A DNA stretch of 64,000 bases from Pontiella desulfatans (GTDB lineage Bacteria > Verrucomicrobiota > Kiritimatiellia > Kiritimatiellales > Pontiellaceae): contig NZ_CAAHFG010000002.1 of the NCBI RefSeq assembly GCF_900890425.1, positions 310,001 to 374,000 on the forward strand, in the 5' to 3' direction. Made by a program: the position numbers and the translations under genes. Below are positions 32,209-40,540 of this stretch, piece after piece. The notes under the pieces were generated by a model, which had not been told where the DNA came from, did no database searches, and worked only from the letters and a program-made list of their open reading frames with translations. Position 1 is the first letter of the stretch. Each line of letters starts with the position of its first letter.

Positions 32209-33057
32209 TTAATCATTTTGTCGGATGATTTCCGCGAAGTCGTCGAGGGTTTGGATGAAGCGGGGGCCGGGAATGCAGGTGTGGTCGCCGGTGAGGACGT
32301 GGATGCGGTGGTTCTTCACGGCGTTGATTCCGGCCATGCCTTGCCAGGCCTTGGTTGGGTCGGCGGGGGCCTCGGTGCCGGGGGCGAGCTGGATGATGAT
32401 GTCGGGGTTGAGCCGGATGGCGGCTTCCTTGGAAAGCGTTGAGAACGGGAGGTGGCCTTCCACCACGTTTTTTCCGCCGGCGATTTCGAGCAGCTCATTG
32501 TGAAGGCATTCTGTCCCAAACGCGTGGATCTGGTCGATGCTGCTTGCATCGCCGCCAAAGGTGATGAGGACGCGTGGGGCATCGCCGGACGTTTTCCGGT
32601 ATCCCGCAATCCGGGCATTGATTTCACCGATCCGTTTTTCTACTTCCGCTTCCGCTCCGCAAGCCATGCCGACCTTGCGGATGGATTCGGTGATGTCCGC
32701 CACCGAGCGCGTTTTCGTGGCAAGGTAGCGAATGCCAAGGCCATCAAGCCGGCTCTTCTCGTTTTCATATCCTTCGTGAAGGATGACCAGATCCGGTTTG
32801 AGCGTAACGATTGCCTCGAAGTTGAACTGTCCGAACCCACCGACGCGCGGAACCGTTTTTGCGGCATCCGGATAGGTGCAATAGGTCGTTGCCCCCATCA
32901 GCTTGTCGCCCAACCCCAGGGCATGGACGGTTTCTGTGATGTCGGGCGCCAAGGAGATGATGCGTTCGGGAACGCTTGCCTCTCTCGGTTGTGTTTCTTG
33001 TTTGCCGCAGCCAACAAGACAGATGATTACAAATAGGAATAGGGTTCGGGGCATCAT
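32209..33057 (-). CDS. btuF: B12-type periplasmic binding lipoprotein
   Basis: Substrate-binding protein of 282 residues with a lipobox (LVGC, Cys17), so it is membrane-anchored rather than free in the periplasm. The fold is that of class III binding proteins: RIISLAPDITETVHALGLGDKLMGATTYC, then KPDLVILHEGYE, and a long connecting helix. It delivers the ligand to BtuCD. It starts 3 bases after tonB. Confidence 0.88.
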   Translation of the reverse strand: MMPRTLFLFVIICLVGCGKQETQPREASVPERIISLAPDITETVHALGLGDKLMGATTYCTYPDAAKTVPRVGGFGQFNFEAIVTLKPDLVILHEGYENEKSRLDGLGIRYLATKTRSVADITESIRKVGMACGAEAEVEKRIGEINARIAGYRKTSGDAPRVLITFGGDASSIDQIHAFGTECLHNELLEIAGGKNVVEGHLPFSTLSKEAAIRLNPDIIIQLAPGTEAPADPTKAWQGMAGINAVKNHRIHVLTGDHTCIPGPRFIQTLDDFAEIIRQND

Positions 33058-33060
33058 TGT

Positions 33061-33744
33061 TTATTTTTCGGTCAGGTCGAAGATCAGGGGTTGTATCAGC
33101 TTGGAATCGATATGGCGGCCAAATTGTTTGGCGGGAGCATAGGTGGCCTTTTTGGCGGCATGGACCGCCGCGTCGTCGAGTCGCCGGAAGCCGCTGGACT
33201 CCACCACCTCCACCTTTCCGGCTTTTCCGGTGGAAAGGACTTCGATGGAAAGAACCACGGTGCCTTCTTCGCCGCGGCGCTGGGAGGTGCGGGGGTAGGT
33301 GGCGCTGATTCCGGACATGGGTTGGGCCTGCGTAATCACCCCTTTGTCTTCCTGCATGCTCGCAATCTGCTCCACCGATTCCTGCAGGGCGGGCTCTTCA
33401 ACGGGCACCGGTTCGGGAATGGTTTTTTCAACGGGTTCCAACGGTGCCGCAGGTTCCGGGATCGGCTCGGAAACAGGAACGGGGACGGGGACTGGAGTGG
33501 GGTCGGGAATGACCGGCTCGGGTTCCTTCGGTTCCGGTGGCTTTTCAGGCTCTGGTTCGGGAGGTGCGGCCTGGGTGGCGACCGAAGGCGCCAGCGTCAG
33601 GTGCACGACCGTCCGCCCCGTTTCCATTTGCGGAACCGGCGGGGTGTAGAGCCCGTTGCTGTATAGGGCCAACCCGTGGATCGCGACCGACAGGATGCCA
33701 CCAATGAGTAGCGGAAGGTTCGCTATGGTTTTTCCTGTTTGCAT
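33061..33744 (-). CDS. tonB: TonB energy-transducing protein
   Basis: Protein of 227 residues with one N-terminal transmembrane helix, a long Pro/Glu-rich rod (about 60-130) and the C-terminal TonB domain (YPRTSQRRGEEGTVVLSIEVLSTGKAGKVEVVESSGFRRLDDAAV). It links ExbBD to outer-membrane receptors. It overlaps exbD by 22 bases and belongs to the same run, so it is a dedicated partner for the receptor encoded on the other strand. Confidence 0.9.
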   Translation of the reverse strand: MQTGKTIANLPLLIGGILSVAIHGLALYSNGLYTPPVPQMETGRTVVHLTLAPSVATQAAPPEPEPEKPPEPKEPEPVIPDPTPVPVPVPVSEPIPEPAAPLEPVEKTIPEPVPVEEPALQESVEQIASMQEDKGVITQAQPMSGISATYPRTSQRRGEEGTVVLSIEVLSTGKAGKVEVVESSGFRRLDDAAVHAAKKATYAPAKQFGRHIDSKLIQPLIFDLTEK

Positions 33745-34130
33745 GAAAAGGACACTTCCTCAATGCCCGCACCCTTGAGGTCGTCAAGTAGTTCAATGGC
33801 CAATCCCAGGTCGGCTTTGGTGTCGCCTTCGATGAAGACAGGCTTGGTTTCTCCGCCGCGAAGTTTCAGCACTTGTTCGGCTAAACCCTCAATGACGGTG
33901 GGTTCGGAATTCAGGTAAAGCTGGTTTTCGGCGTTGATGGAGATGGAGATATAGTCATTCTTCTCCATGGTTGCGCTACCGGCGCTCGGCAGCTCTACCT
34001 TCAGGCCGCGGTGGACGACCATCGAGACCATGGCGTAGATAAAGAAGACGAGCAGCAGAAACACCACGTCGATCAACGGCAGCATCTCCACCCGCGCCTT
34101 CTTCGCCTCGTATCCCGAGCTTAGCCGCAT
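33723..34130 (-). CDS. exbD: ExbD/TolR biopolymer transport protein
   Basis: Protein of 135 residues: short cytoplasmic N-terminus, one transmembrane helix with the essential Asp in LPLIDVVFLLLVFFIY, then a periplasmic domain. With ExbB it forms the proton-driven motor. It overlaps exbB by 10 bases and tonB by 22 bases. Confidence 0.92.
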   Translation of the reverse strand: MRLSSGYEAKKARVEMLPLIDVVFLLLVFFIYAMVSMVVHRGLKVELPSAGSATMEKNDYISISINAENQLYLNSEPTVIEGLAEQVLKLRGGETKPVFIEGDTKADLGLAIELLDDLKGAGIEEVSFSCKQEKP

Positions 34131-34732
34131 TTCTCCATCCCTTTCTGGACGGTGACTTCGTAGCAGGTGACGAGCTGCTCGATGTGGCGCGTGACCTTTT
34201 CCACCTTGCGCGTCAGGGCGTTGTAGGGGAGCAGGGTGACGATCGCAATCGAGAGTCCGGTGGCCGTGGTGATCAGTGCCTGCGCAATGCCACCGGTGAC
34301 GGCTTTGGGATCCTCGATGCCGGCATCGCCCAGCAGGTCGAATGAAACAATGATTCCCGACACCGTGCCCAGGATGCCGAGCAGGGGGGCGGCGGTGATG
34401 ATGGTGTCGAGCACGGAGAGCCGGTGCTTCATCTTTTCGATTTCATGCAGGGCCGCGGCTTCCAGCGACTGCGCCAGGCCATAGTTGCGGTGGGCAAGGC
34501 CACTGGAAAGGATGCGGCAAACCAGGCATTGGGTTCCTTCGGCCTCCTGGATCGCCGTATCGAACTCACCCTCTTCGGTAAGCGTGAAGATGCGGTTGAT
34601 CAACGCCTGGTTCTTGTTCTTCAAAACCAGCAGCCAGAAGACGAGCCGTTCGAAGATGATGGCCAGCGCAACGACCGAGCAGGCCAGCAATGGCCACATG
34701 ATCACGCCACCCTTTATCATTAATCCGTACAT
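34121..34732 (-). CDS. exbB: ExbB/TolQ/MotA-family motor protein
   Basis: Protein of 203 residues with three transmembrane helices and the ExbB core (LDTIITAAPLLGILGTVSGIIVSFD, then GGIAQALITTATGLSIAIVTLLPYN). The ATG at 34732 is chosen because TAGG lies about 7 bases upstream and the first helix begins shortly after; in-frame codons further upstream would run into the B12 riboswitch region. First gene of the minus-strand B12 import run. Confidence 0.9.
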   Translation of the reverse strand: MYGLMIKGGVIMWPLLACSVVALAIIFERLVFWLLVLKNKNQALINRIFTLTEEGEFDTAIQEAEGTQCLVCRILSSGLAHRNYGLAQSLEAAALHEIEKMKHRLSVLDTIITAAPLLGILGTVSGIIVSFDLLGDAGIEDPKAVTGGIAQALITTATGLSIAIVTLLPYNALTRKVEKVTRHIEQLVTCYEVTVQKGMEKCG

Positions 34733-34820
34733 AAATAGACCTATTCCAATGGTTCGGGCGCCACCATAGGTTTTTTTCTCCAGCTTGGGAAGCGCGTTCC
34801 AAAAACAGCTTCCCGCATGG

Positions 34821-34849
34821 TTGACATGTCCGCCCCCAAGGCATAAGTT
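34821..34849 (+). promoter_or_regulatory. Promoter of the B12-riboswitch transcript
   Basis: TTGACA (34821-34826), 17 bases, TAAGTT (34844-34849): a strong -35 with optimal spacing, right in front of the riboswitch. Confidence 0.75.
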
Positions 34850-34965
34850 TCGCCCTTCGTGAAGAACTTGGCGGAAGTCCGGTGTGAACCCGGCGCTGTA
34901 GCGCAACTGTGATGGGATTCGTTCCCTAAGCCAGAACTTTCAAGCCTTCAAGATGTTGGACTCTT
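34850..34965 (+). ncRNA. Cobalamin riboswitch
   Basis: The core elements are in order: the GGAAGTCCGGTGTGAA block, then CCGGCGCTGTAGCGCAACTGTGA, and a B12-box-like TAAGCCAGAACTT. The plus-strand orientation puts it upstream of the DUF4465-like gene and btuB. It is followed by an intrinsic terminator, so binding of cobalamin should stop transcription. Confidence 0.93.
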
Positions 34966-34994
34966 TCGCACTAAAAGAGGCTCGACGGATCAAT

Positions 34995-35020
34995 CGTCCG
35001 GGGGCTCCGGGCGTTTTTTT
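34995..35020 (+). terminator. Riboswitch expression-platform terminator
   Basis: CGTCCGG (34995-35001) pairs with CCGGGCG (35007-35013) including one G-U, followed by seven Ts. CGGATC...TCCG just upstream (34985-35000) may form the competing antiterminator. Confidence 0.8.
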
Positions 35021-35089
35021 ATGCTTAGCGAAAGTTTCCTGAAACCTAAAAAAACGAATGCCTGCGATCTACAGGCGAAAGGAAACAAA

Positions 35090-35872
35090 ATGAAAAACGT
35101 GTTGGTTGTTGCCGCGGTGGCGGCACTGTTGGGCAGTGCTTCGGCGGATGTGGTTGTTGATTTCGATGCATTGTGGACGACGGGCAACAATACCTACGAT
35201 ATGCCTTCGACCTTTGGGGCGCTGGCTTGGGAGAACCAGGGGATCCAGTTCATGAGGACGCGCACCGATTGGGGGGGCGGTTGGTCGAGCTGGGATGGTA
35301 CGACCTTTTCGAGTGTGAATAATCCTTTGGTAGGTGGTTCGGGAAACCAGTATGCTGTTTCGGGAAGCGGTTTGGATGTCAGCGGCGCGGGTTCCTACGG
35401 TGTATTCTTCGAGCCATGGTCGGGCGGGACTTCCGTTGTTCTTCCTGTTGCCACCGAGGTCAAGGGGTTCTATGCGAACAACACCGCCTATGCGGCCGAT
35501 ACCATTCTTAATGGCGATGGCTTTGCCCGTGCATTCTCCACCGCCAGCAACGATCTCTTCAGCCTGACGATCGAAGGATTCGATTCCGTTGGTTCCAGTG
35601 TTGGCATCGTTGATTTCAACTTGGCCGACTATACCGGCGTTACCGGTGAGATTGTCGATGAATGGACATGGGTGGATCTCTCTTCCCTGGGAGGCGATGT
35701 GAAGTCGCTCCAGTTTAACATGTCTTCCACCGAGGGCAACACGCCGAACTATTTCGCGATGGACGAACTGACGGTGGCCGCCATTCCGGAACCCGGTACG
35801 GTCACGCTCATGCTGCTCGGTTTTGGCGGCATGGTCTGGTTCCGTAAAAAACGCACCTACTTCCTGCGTTAG
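35090..35872 (+). CDS. DUF4465-like PEP-CTERM surface protein under B12 control
   Basis: Exported protein of 260 residues. A Sec signal peptide (1-17, ending SASA) is followed by a domain with the DUF4465 pattern: FYANNTAYAADTILNGDGFA, LFSLTIEGFD, WTWVDLSSLGGDVKSLQF and NTPNYFAMDELTV. The C-terminus is a PEP-CTERM sorting signal (PEP at 233-235, hydrophobic helix, then RKKR). DUF4465 proteins in Bacteroidetes are frequently encoded with BtuB under B12 riboswitches and some B12-locus surface proteins bind cobalamin; a cobalamin-binding role here is inference. AAAGGA precedes the ATG. btuB follows 11 bases later. Confidence 0.8.
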   Translation: MKNVLVVAAVAALLGSASADVVVDFDALWTTGNNTYDMPSTFGALAWENQGIQFMRTRTDWGGGWSSWDGTTFSSVNNPLVGGSGNQYAVSGSGLDVSGAGSYGVFFEPWSGGTSVVLPVATEVKGFYANNTAYAADTILNGDGFARAFSTASNDLFSLTIEGFDSVGSSVGIVDFNLADYTGVTGEIVDEWTWVDLSSLGGDVKSLQFNMSSTEGNTPNYFAMDELTVAAIPEPGTVTLMLLGFGGMVWFRKKRTYFLR

Positions 35873-35883
35873 TTTGGCGCACA

Positions 35884-37896
35884 ATGTCGATCCGGTTGCA
35901 GATAGCCGCTCTGTTGGTTGCTGTGGTTCCCGTTTTCGCGGGAACCAACAGGGCCATTGTGGTGTCTGCATCGCGGCTGGATTCGCTTTCGGCCGATGTA
36001 CTTGATGTTGCTTCCGATGTAACCGTGATCGACCGCGAGAGCATCGAGCGCTCCCAGTCGCAGAGCGTGCCCGACCTCCTGCGCCAAAAGGCCAATGTCC
36101 GCTTCCGCTCGACGACAGGCAAGAGCATGGGCGGCGAGCTGGCCATGCGGGGGTTTGGCGAGAACAGCGGGCTGCGGGTGCTGGTGATTGTGGATGGCCA
36201 CAAGATGAACCGCCCCGACATGGGCGGAATTGATTGGCAGCAACTCCCACTTGACGACATTGAGTCGATCGAGGTGCTACGCGGTGGGCATGGTGTGCTC
36301 TACGGCAACCATGCCGTTTCCGGCGTGGTGAAGATCACCACCCGCAAGGGCGGCGAGCCTTCCGGATTCGTGAAGGCTACGCTTGGTGGTTTCGGCTACG
36401 AGGAATACAGCGCTCGCGTTTCCGGGGCCGCCGGGGCTTTCTTCGGAGACGTTGGCGTGAACGATCAGCGCGACGAAGGCTATCGCGAGAATTCGCTTTC
36501 CTGGAGCAAGAATGCCAATGCCAGCATCGGCGTTGATTTCGGGGAGGCCGACTCCCTGGTGTTCCGGTTGGCCGGTGGGCAAAACCATGTCCAGTTTCCC
36601 GGGCCGTTGAGCTATGAGCAATATCTGGAAGACCCGATGCAATCCGCCAACGATGGAACGGAATATTCGGATACGGACAATGCGCGGATCACCGCCCTAT
36701 GGGATGGTGGCCGCGAGTGGGGCGATCTGCAGCTTGAGGCGGGCTTGAACTGGCGCGATACCGATTGGAGACTGGCAACCCGTAATGGGCAGAACGAGCA
36801 ACTAGGTTTTTCCTCCACGCCCATCGTGAAATTCGGCGGCGACGATACCTTTGTTTCGCTGGGTCTCGAGCTGCGCTACGACATGCTCGACTTTATCGGC
36901 CAGGAAGGCTCGACCGTCAATACGGCGGAGATGGCGCGCGTAACAACAGGCCCCTTTGTCTGGGCGGAAAAGGATCTCACCGACTCGTTTACGCTCAGCG
37001 GCGGAGCTCGCTATGAGTATGCTTGGACGGAAGGGAAGAATGTCGAATATACGACCGCTTCAGTGGAAGAGTTTCTTCAAAATCCATGGGGGATTCTGAT
37101 TCCGAATCCCGACTATCCGGCAAGTCCGGAGCTAAACGAAGAGGCATCGTTTGAAGGCGATGTGGAAAAAGATGGCTGGGCGGCCGATCTTGCGCTCAAT
37201 TGGAGACCGGTGGACGAATATGGTTTCTGGATCGGCTATGACCGGGTCTACCGCTATCCGGCGCTCGATGAAACAGCATCCTATCAAGGCTATCCGTTGG
37301 CGGATCCCTTGAACAAGAATCTCGATCCCGAAACCGGCAACAACATCGAAGTTGGCACAAAGTACATATCGGCCCCTTGGACTGCATCCGCTTCGCTATT
37401 CTGCCTCATGATGGAGGACGAGATTGGGTACGACGAGGTCGAAAACCTGAACATGAATATCGGTGACACGCTTCGCTACGGTTCGGATCTTTTCGTTGGG
37501 TATGATTCCGGGTGGTTCGGTGCCTCGGTGGGCGCGGAGCTGGTGCGGGCCGAATTCGACGGCGGAGAGCACGATGGCGGCACCGTCCCCTTGGTTCCGA
37601 AGGCGCATGCCAGCACGGCGGCCTGGCTGGAACCGGCCGAGGGGTTTCGCTTAACCGGAATGTATACCTGGCAGTCCAGTCAGTACCAAGGCGGTGATTT
37701 CGATAATGAGCTCCCCAAGCTCGACGCCTACGGCCTGCTTGGCCTGCGGATCGATTATGTGATGGGGAAGCGCTTCTCCGTCTTTGCAAAAATAGACAAC
37801 CTGCTGGATAAGCAGTATGTCGACAGCGCCTACTACGGCGGCTACTATCCTGGTTCCGGGCGCGCCGCGTATGGCGGGATAAAGGTTGGGTTTTGA
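35884..37896 (+). CDS. btuB: TonB-dependent outer-membrane receptor, BtuB-like
   Basis: Receptor of 670 residues. Signal peptide (1-19), a TonB-box-like segment (AIVVSASR, about 24-31), then the plug (VTVIDRESIERSQSQSVPDLLRQKANV, VLVIVDGHKMNRPDM, IESIEVLRGGHGVLYGNHAVSGVVKITTRK) and a 22-strand barrel ending GRAAYGGIKVGF with the terminal Phe. Size is near that of E. coli BtuB. It is controlled by the cobalamin riboswitch and powered by the divergent ExbBD-TonB. Confidence 0.92.
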   Translation: MSIRLQIAALLVAVVPVFAGTNRAIVVSASRLDSLSADVLDVASDVTVIDRESIERSQSQSVPDLLRQKANVRFRSTTGKSMGGELAMRGFGENSGLRVLVIVDGHKMNRPDMGGIDWQQLPLDDIESIEVLRGGHGVLYGNHAVSGVVKITTRKGGEPSGFVKATLGGFGYEEYSARVSGAAGAFFGDVGVNDQRDEGYRENSLSWSKNANASIGVDFGEADSLVFRLAGGQNHVQFPGPLSYEQYLEDPMQSANDGTEYSDTDNARITALWDGGREWGDLQLEAGLNWRDTDWRLATRNGQNEQLGFSSTPIVKFGGDDTFVSLGLELRYDMLDFIGQEGSTVNTAEMARVTTGPFVWAEKDLTDSFTLSGGARYEYAWTEGKNVEYTTASVEEFLQNPWGILIPNPDYPASPELNEEASFEGDVEKDGWAADLALNWRPVDEYGFWIGYDRVYRYPALDETASYQGYPLADPLNKNLDPETGNNIEVGTKYISAPWTASASLFCLMMEDEIGYDEVENLNMNIGDTLRYGSDLFVGYDSGWFGASVGAELVRAEFDGGEHDGGTVPLVPKAHASTAAWLEPAEGFRLTGMYTWQSSQYQGGDFDNELPKLDAYGLLGLRIDYVMGKRFSVFAKIDNLLDKQYVDSAYYGGYYPGSGRAAYGGIKVGF

Positions 37897-39500
37897 TGAA
37901 AAAGGCGTGGCTCTTGTTAGTGGTTGGTTTGGGGGTGCTTTCGGCGGGGCAGGCGGCCACCTATTGGCCCGGGGATCCGTTGTTCTATCCTTTTGCAGGC
38001 CCTGCCGGAACATCGGGAAGCACCGCAATCCACAAGGATAGCTCCCTCTTCGCGGGCTGGGCGGATGGATACGAAAACGTGGTCTATGGAACCGGCGTCG
38101 ATGCCCAATGGAAGACCCCCCAGCTCGCCTTGGGTAAAGCAACCGGGATAACCGGCGATGTGGTGGTGCTTGGCCCCGGTGGCGAAATCACCATGACCTT
38201 TTCCCGTCCCATCATTAACGGGAACGGATATGACTTTGCGGTATTTGAAAACGGATTCAGCGATACCTTCCTCGAACTGGGCTGGGTCGAAGTCTCGTCC
38301 GATGGGATCCATTTCTGTCGCTTTCGGAACTATGTGAACAACGACGACACCGGCAACCATGTCGCCAAACGAATCTATGGTCTCGCTTCAAAATACCAGG
38401 CGGGTTATGGAACGCCCTTCGACCTTTCCGAGCTGGCTGATACCTATGCGGCGTGTTTCACCGCGGATGCGGCCTTCATGTCGACATCATATAAAAACCA
38501 TTTGCAAGCCAACTATCCCCATCTGGATCTGAACAACATCACACATGTGCGGATCAAGGACATTGTGAGTGGGGCCGGTTCCCAGGATTCATTCGGAACA
38601 ACCATCTACGATCCGGATTATCTCCAGATCAGCAGTCCCGGGTTCGACCTCGATGCGATCGGGGTGATCAACCAACTTCCGTTAAGCGGTCTTTCCCAGT
38701 CCATCGACTTCAGCCCAATCCCTCATCAAAAACTCTCCTTCAAATCGGTGGCGCTCAATGCGGTGGCCGATAGCGGCTTGCCCGTTTCCTATGCCATCCA
38801 ATCCGGCACGGCATCCGTAACCGACGGTCTGCTCTATTTTGGCGGCACCGGAACCGTGGAAATTGTCGCCAGTCAGGAAGGGAATGCAACCTATGCGTCC
38901 GCATCGTCCGTGTTGCGTTCGTTTATCGTCGCGGAGGAAATCCAGCACATCTTTGTTGAGCCCATCCCGAACCAATTCCGCAACGGCGGAACCGTCCAGG
39001 TCAACGCCTACTCCTCAAGCGGCCTTCCGGTAAAACTACAGGTGCAGCACGGCCCCGATTCCGCATTGATTGGAGAAGACAGCCATCTGCTCGATCTCGG
39101 CACCGAAACCGGAGCGGTCACGCTCCACGCCTTCCAGCAGGGAAATGCCTCCGTGGCCCCGGCCGAAGATGTGTTCATCGATTTCGAAATCGTAGAAGCC
39201 TCCGCCGCCAACGCACCAATCCCATTGTCCGAATGGCTCGTTGACAACTCCGTCCCAGCCCCTTCCGCAGTGCAAACAAACGATGTCTATGGCCGGCCAT
39301 CCATGGTGCTCGAATTCTCCCTCGACCGAACCGCGGCCGCCCATTTCCGCATCATTCAGTCCACCGATCTCGTTTCCTGGGCAAACGCCGTCCCCGAAAT
39401 CCTTGATCAAATCCACATCGGGAACGGGCTCAATCTCAAACTGCAACTTCCGTGCAAGAGCACAAACGCCTTTTTCCGCCTGCAACTCGAGGCCCGGTAA
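37893..39500 (+). CDS. Secreted surface protein coupled to btuB
   Basis: Exported protein of 535 residues with a Sec signal peptide (1-20). The N-terminal 250 residues form a domain with NGNGYDFAVFENGFSDTFLELGWVEVSSDGIHFCRF, a style found in cell-surface proteins next to B12 receptors in other phyla. Then come two Ig-like or cadherin-like repeats (about 265-425), and a terminal module (FRIIQSTDLVSW..FFRLQLEAR) common in this phylum. There is no PEP-CTERM. It overlaps btuB by four bases (ATGA), so it is translationally coupled and likely part of B12 capture; direct function is unknown. Confidence 0.75.
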   Translation: MMKKAWLLLVVGLGVLSAGQAATYWPGDPLFYPFAGPAGTSGSTAIHKDSSLFAGWADGYENVVYGTGVDAQWKTPQLALGKATGITGDVVVLGPGGEITMTFSRPIINGNGYDFAVFENGFSDTFLELGWVEVSSDGIHFCRFRNYVNNDDTGNHVAKRIYGLASKYQAGYGTPFDLSELADTYAACFTADAAFMSTSYKNHLQANYPHLDLNNITHVRIKDIVSGAGSQDSFGTTIYDPDYLQISSPGFDLDAIGVINQLPLSGLSQSIDFSPIPHQKLSFKSVALNAVADSGLPVSYAIQSGTASVTDGLLYFGGTGTVEIVASQEGNATYASASSVLRSFIVAEEIQHIFVEPIPNQFRNGGTVQVNAYSSSGLPVKLQVQHGPDSALIGEDSHLLDLGTETGAVTLHAFQQGNASVAPAEDVFIDFEIVEASAANAPIPLSEWLVDNSVPAPSAVQTNDVYGRPSMVLEFSLDRTAAAHFRIIQSTDLVSWANAVPEILDQIHIGNGLNLKLQLPCKSTNAFFRLQLEAR

Positions 39501-39523
39501 TCCCAAGAGGGAGAGGTCCCAAA

Positions 39524-39561
39524 CGGACGGAAAAAGTGACGGCCGTCACTTTTTCCGTCCG
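39524..39561. repeat. 38-nt perfect palindrome, left copy
   Basis: It is perfectly self-complementary, with core GTGACGGCCGTCAC flanked by A5/T5 and GGACGG/CCGTCC. It begins 23 bases after the secreted-protein stop and ends 1 base from the stop codon of the PaaX-like gene. Confidence 0.9.
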
Positions 39562-39562
39562 G

Positions 39563-40417
39563 CTAGTGGGGTTCGATCTGCTCTGCGATTCTTTTGCCAA
39601 GGGCTTGGTGCCGGGCAAATACCTGTTTGCCGGTGTAGCTTTCCGGGAGCAGTTCGTTGGGCAGGAGTGGATCATTGGTCATGGCTTGCGAATAAGCCAG
39701 GTTGTCCATGCGTAGCAGTTGCATCAGTTCCGCCGGCGAAAACCGGTTGCCTTCCAGCAGGCTTAGGTTTTTTTCGGCGTAGGCCAGATAGTGGTTCTGG
39801 ATTTCCTGCAGGGCGTCGAAATCCCAGGCTTCCAATACGACCGATTGGTTTCCGTGGCCCAGTACGGTTTTGGATTCGAATAGATGGGCAATGCTGTCGA
39901 CTGCGGCTGCATGGTCAAGGTCGTCGTATTCCGGACGAATATCGCGCGGTGTGATCCAAACGCTTTGCTGGAGGCATCCCATGCGCAGCGTCTTCAGAAA
40001 GGCCCGCAGTTTGTTGCGATAGTCCCGATCCTTTTCCGGAATGTCGAATACGAGCACATACCACCAATGGTTCCACGGTTTAGACCACAACTTGTCCGGC
40101 TTGTAATAGGCCGGCAGGCGGGCCTCCCCTTCGGGGGTCAGCTCCAGCCCCGGCATCGTTCCGTCGGTGTGGGGCGTAACGACAAGCCCTTGTTTGCGCA
40201 AGCGGGCTATCGATTTCCGGAATGCTTCTTGGTTTGGATAGCAGTGTCCGTAGAAGTCGCTGGCCCCCTTGCTCAGGATCATGGCTCCTGTGTCTTTCAG
40301 CAGCGTGGCAAGTTCCTGCCCGACTTTGCGGCGGACGACAGGCAATGAGAGGTCGGGGTGGTGGAAGGGTTCCCATTTCATTGGGCGAAGATAAACGATT
40401 TCCACCATCGAGGTCAC
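39563..40417 (-). CDS. PaaX-family transcriptional regulator
   Basis: Protein of up to 284 residues. The N-terminal winged helix (about 25-95, ILSKGASDFYGHCYPNQEAFRKSIARLRKQGLV) is followed by the PaaX central Cas2-like domain (WWYVLVFDIPEKDRDYRNKLRAFLKTLRMGCLQQSVWITP) and a helical C-terminal domain with the family end (DPLLPNELLPESYTGKQVFARHQAL). PaaX represses phenylacetate genes in proteobacteria; no such genes are nearby. The start is uncertain: GTG 40417, ATG 40408 or ATG 40381, none with a clear Shine-Dalgarno. The gene is bracketed by two near-identical palindromes. Confidence 0.82.
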   Translation of the reverse strand: MTSMVEIVYLRPMKWEPFHHPDLSLPVVRRKVGQELATLLKDTGAMILSKGASDFYGHCYPNQEAFRKSIARLRKQGLVVTPHTDGTMPGLELTPEGEARLPAYYKPDKLWSKPWNHWWYVLVFDIPEKDRDYRNKLRAFLKTLRMGCLQQSVWITPRDIRPEYDDLDHAAAVDSIAHLFESKTVLGHGNQSVVLEAWDFDALQEIQNHYLAYAEKNLSLLEGNRFSPAELMQLLRMDNLAYSQAMTNDPLLPNELLPESYTGKQVFARHQALGKRIAEQIEPH

Positions 40418-40424
40418 GGATGAA

Positions 40425-40462
40425 CGGACGGAAAAACTGACGGCCGTCAGTTTTTCCGTCCG
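40425..40462. repeat. 38-nt perfect palindrome, right copy
   Basis: Same as the left copy except that the core is CTGACGGCCGTCAG: one base pair is exchanged (G:C to C:G) and symmetry is kept. It lies 7 bases upstream of the earliest start of the PaaX-like gene and in the divergent spacer before the lacI-type gene. Confidence 0.9.
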
Positions 40463-40540
40463 GAGGGGGGTGAAAGGATGAGCGAAACCTTGAAACGCAG
40501 CGGCGTTGGCGACACTATCTCAAAAGTTTGAGGTGATGGT

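Noticed and set aside
34733-34906. N-terminal extension of ExbB
   Set aside because: It would put coding sequence across the riboswitch promoter region and adds residues with no family match; the ATG at 34732 fits the first helix.
39524-40462. Palindromes as simple bidirectional terminators
   Set aside because: The A5/T5 flanks allow it for the left copy, but the right copy lies directly in front of the PaaX start, where a terminator would block the gene; kept as possible operator or cassette boundary.
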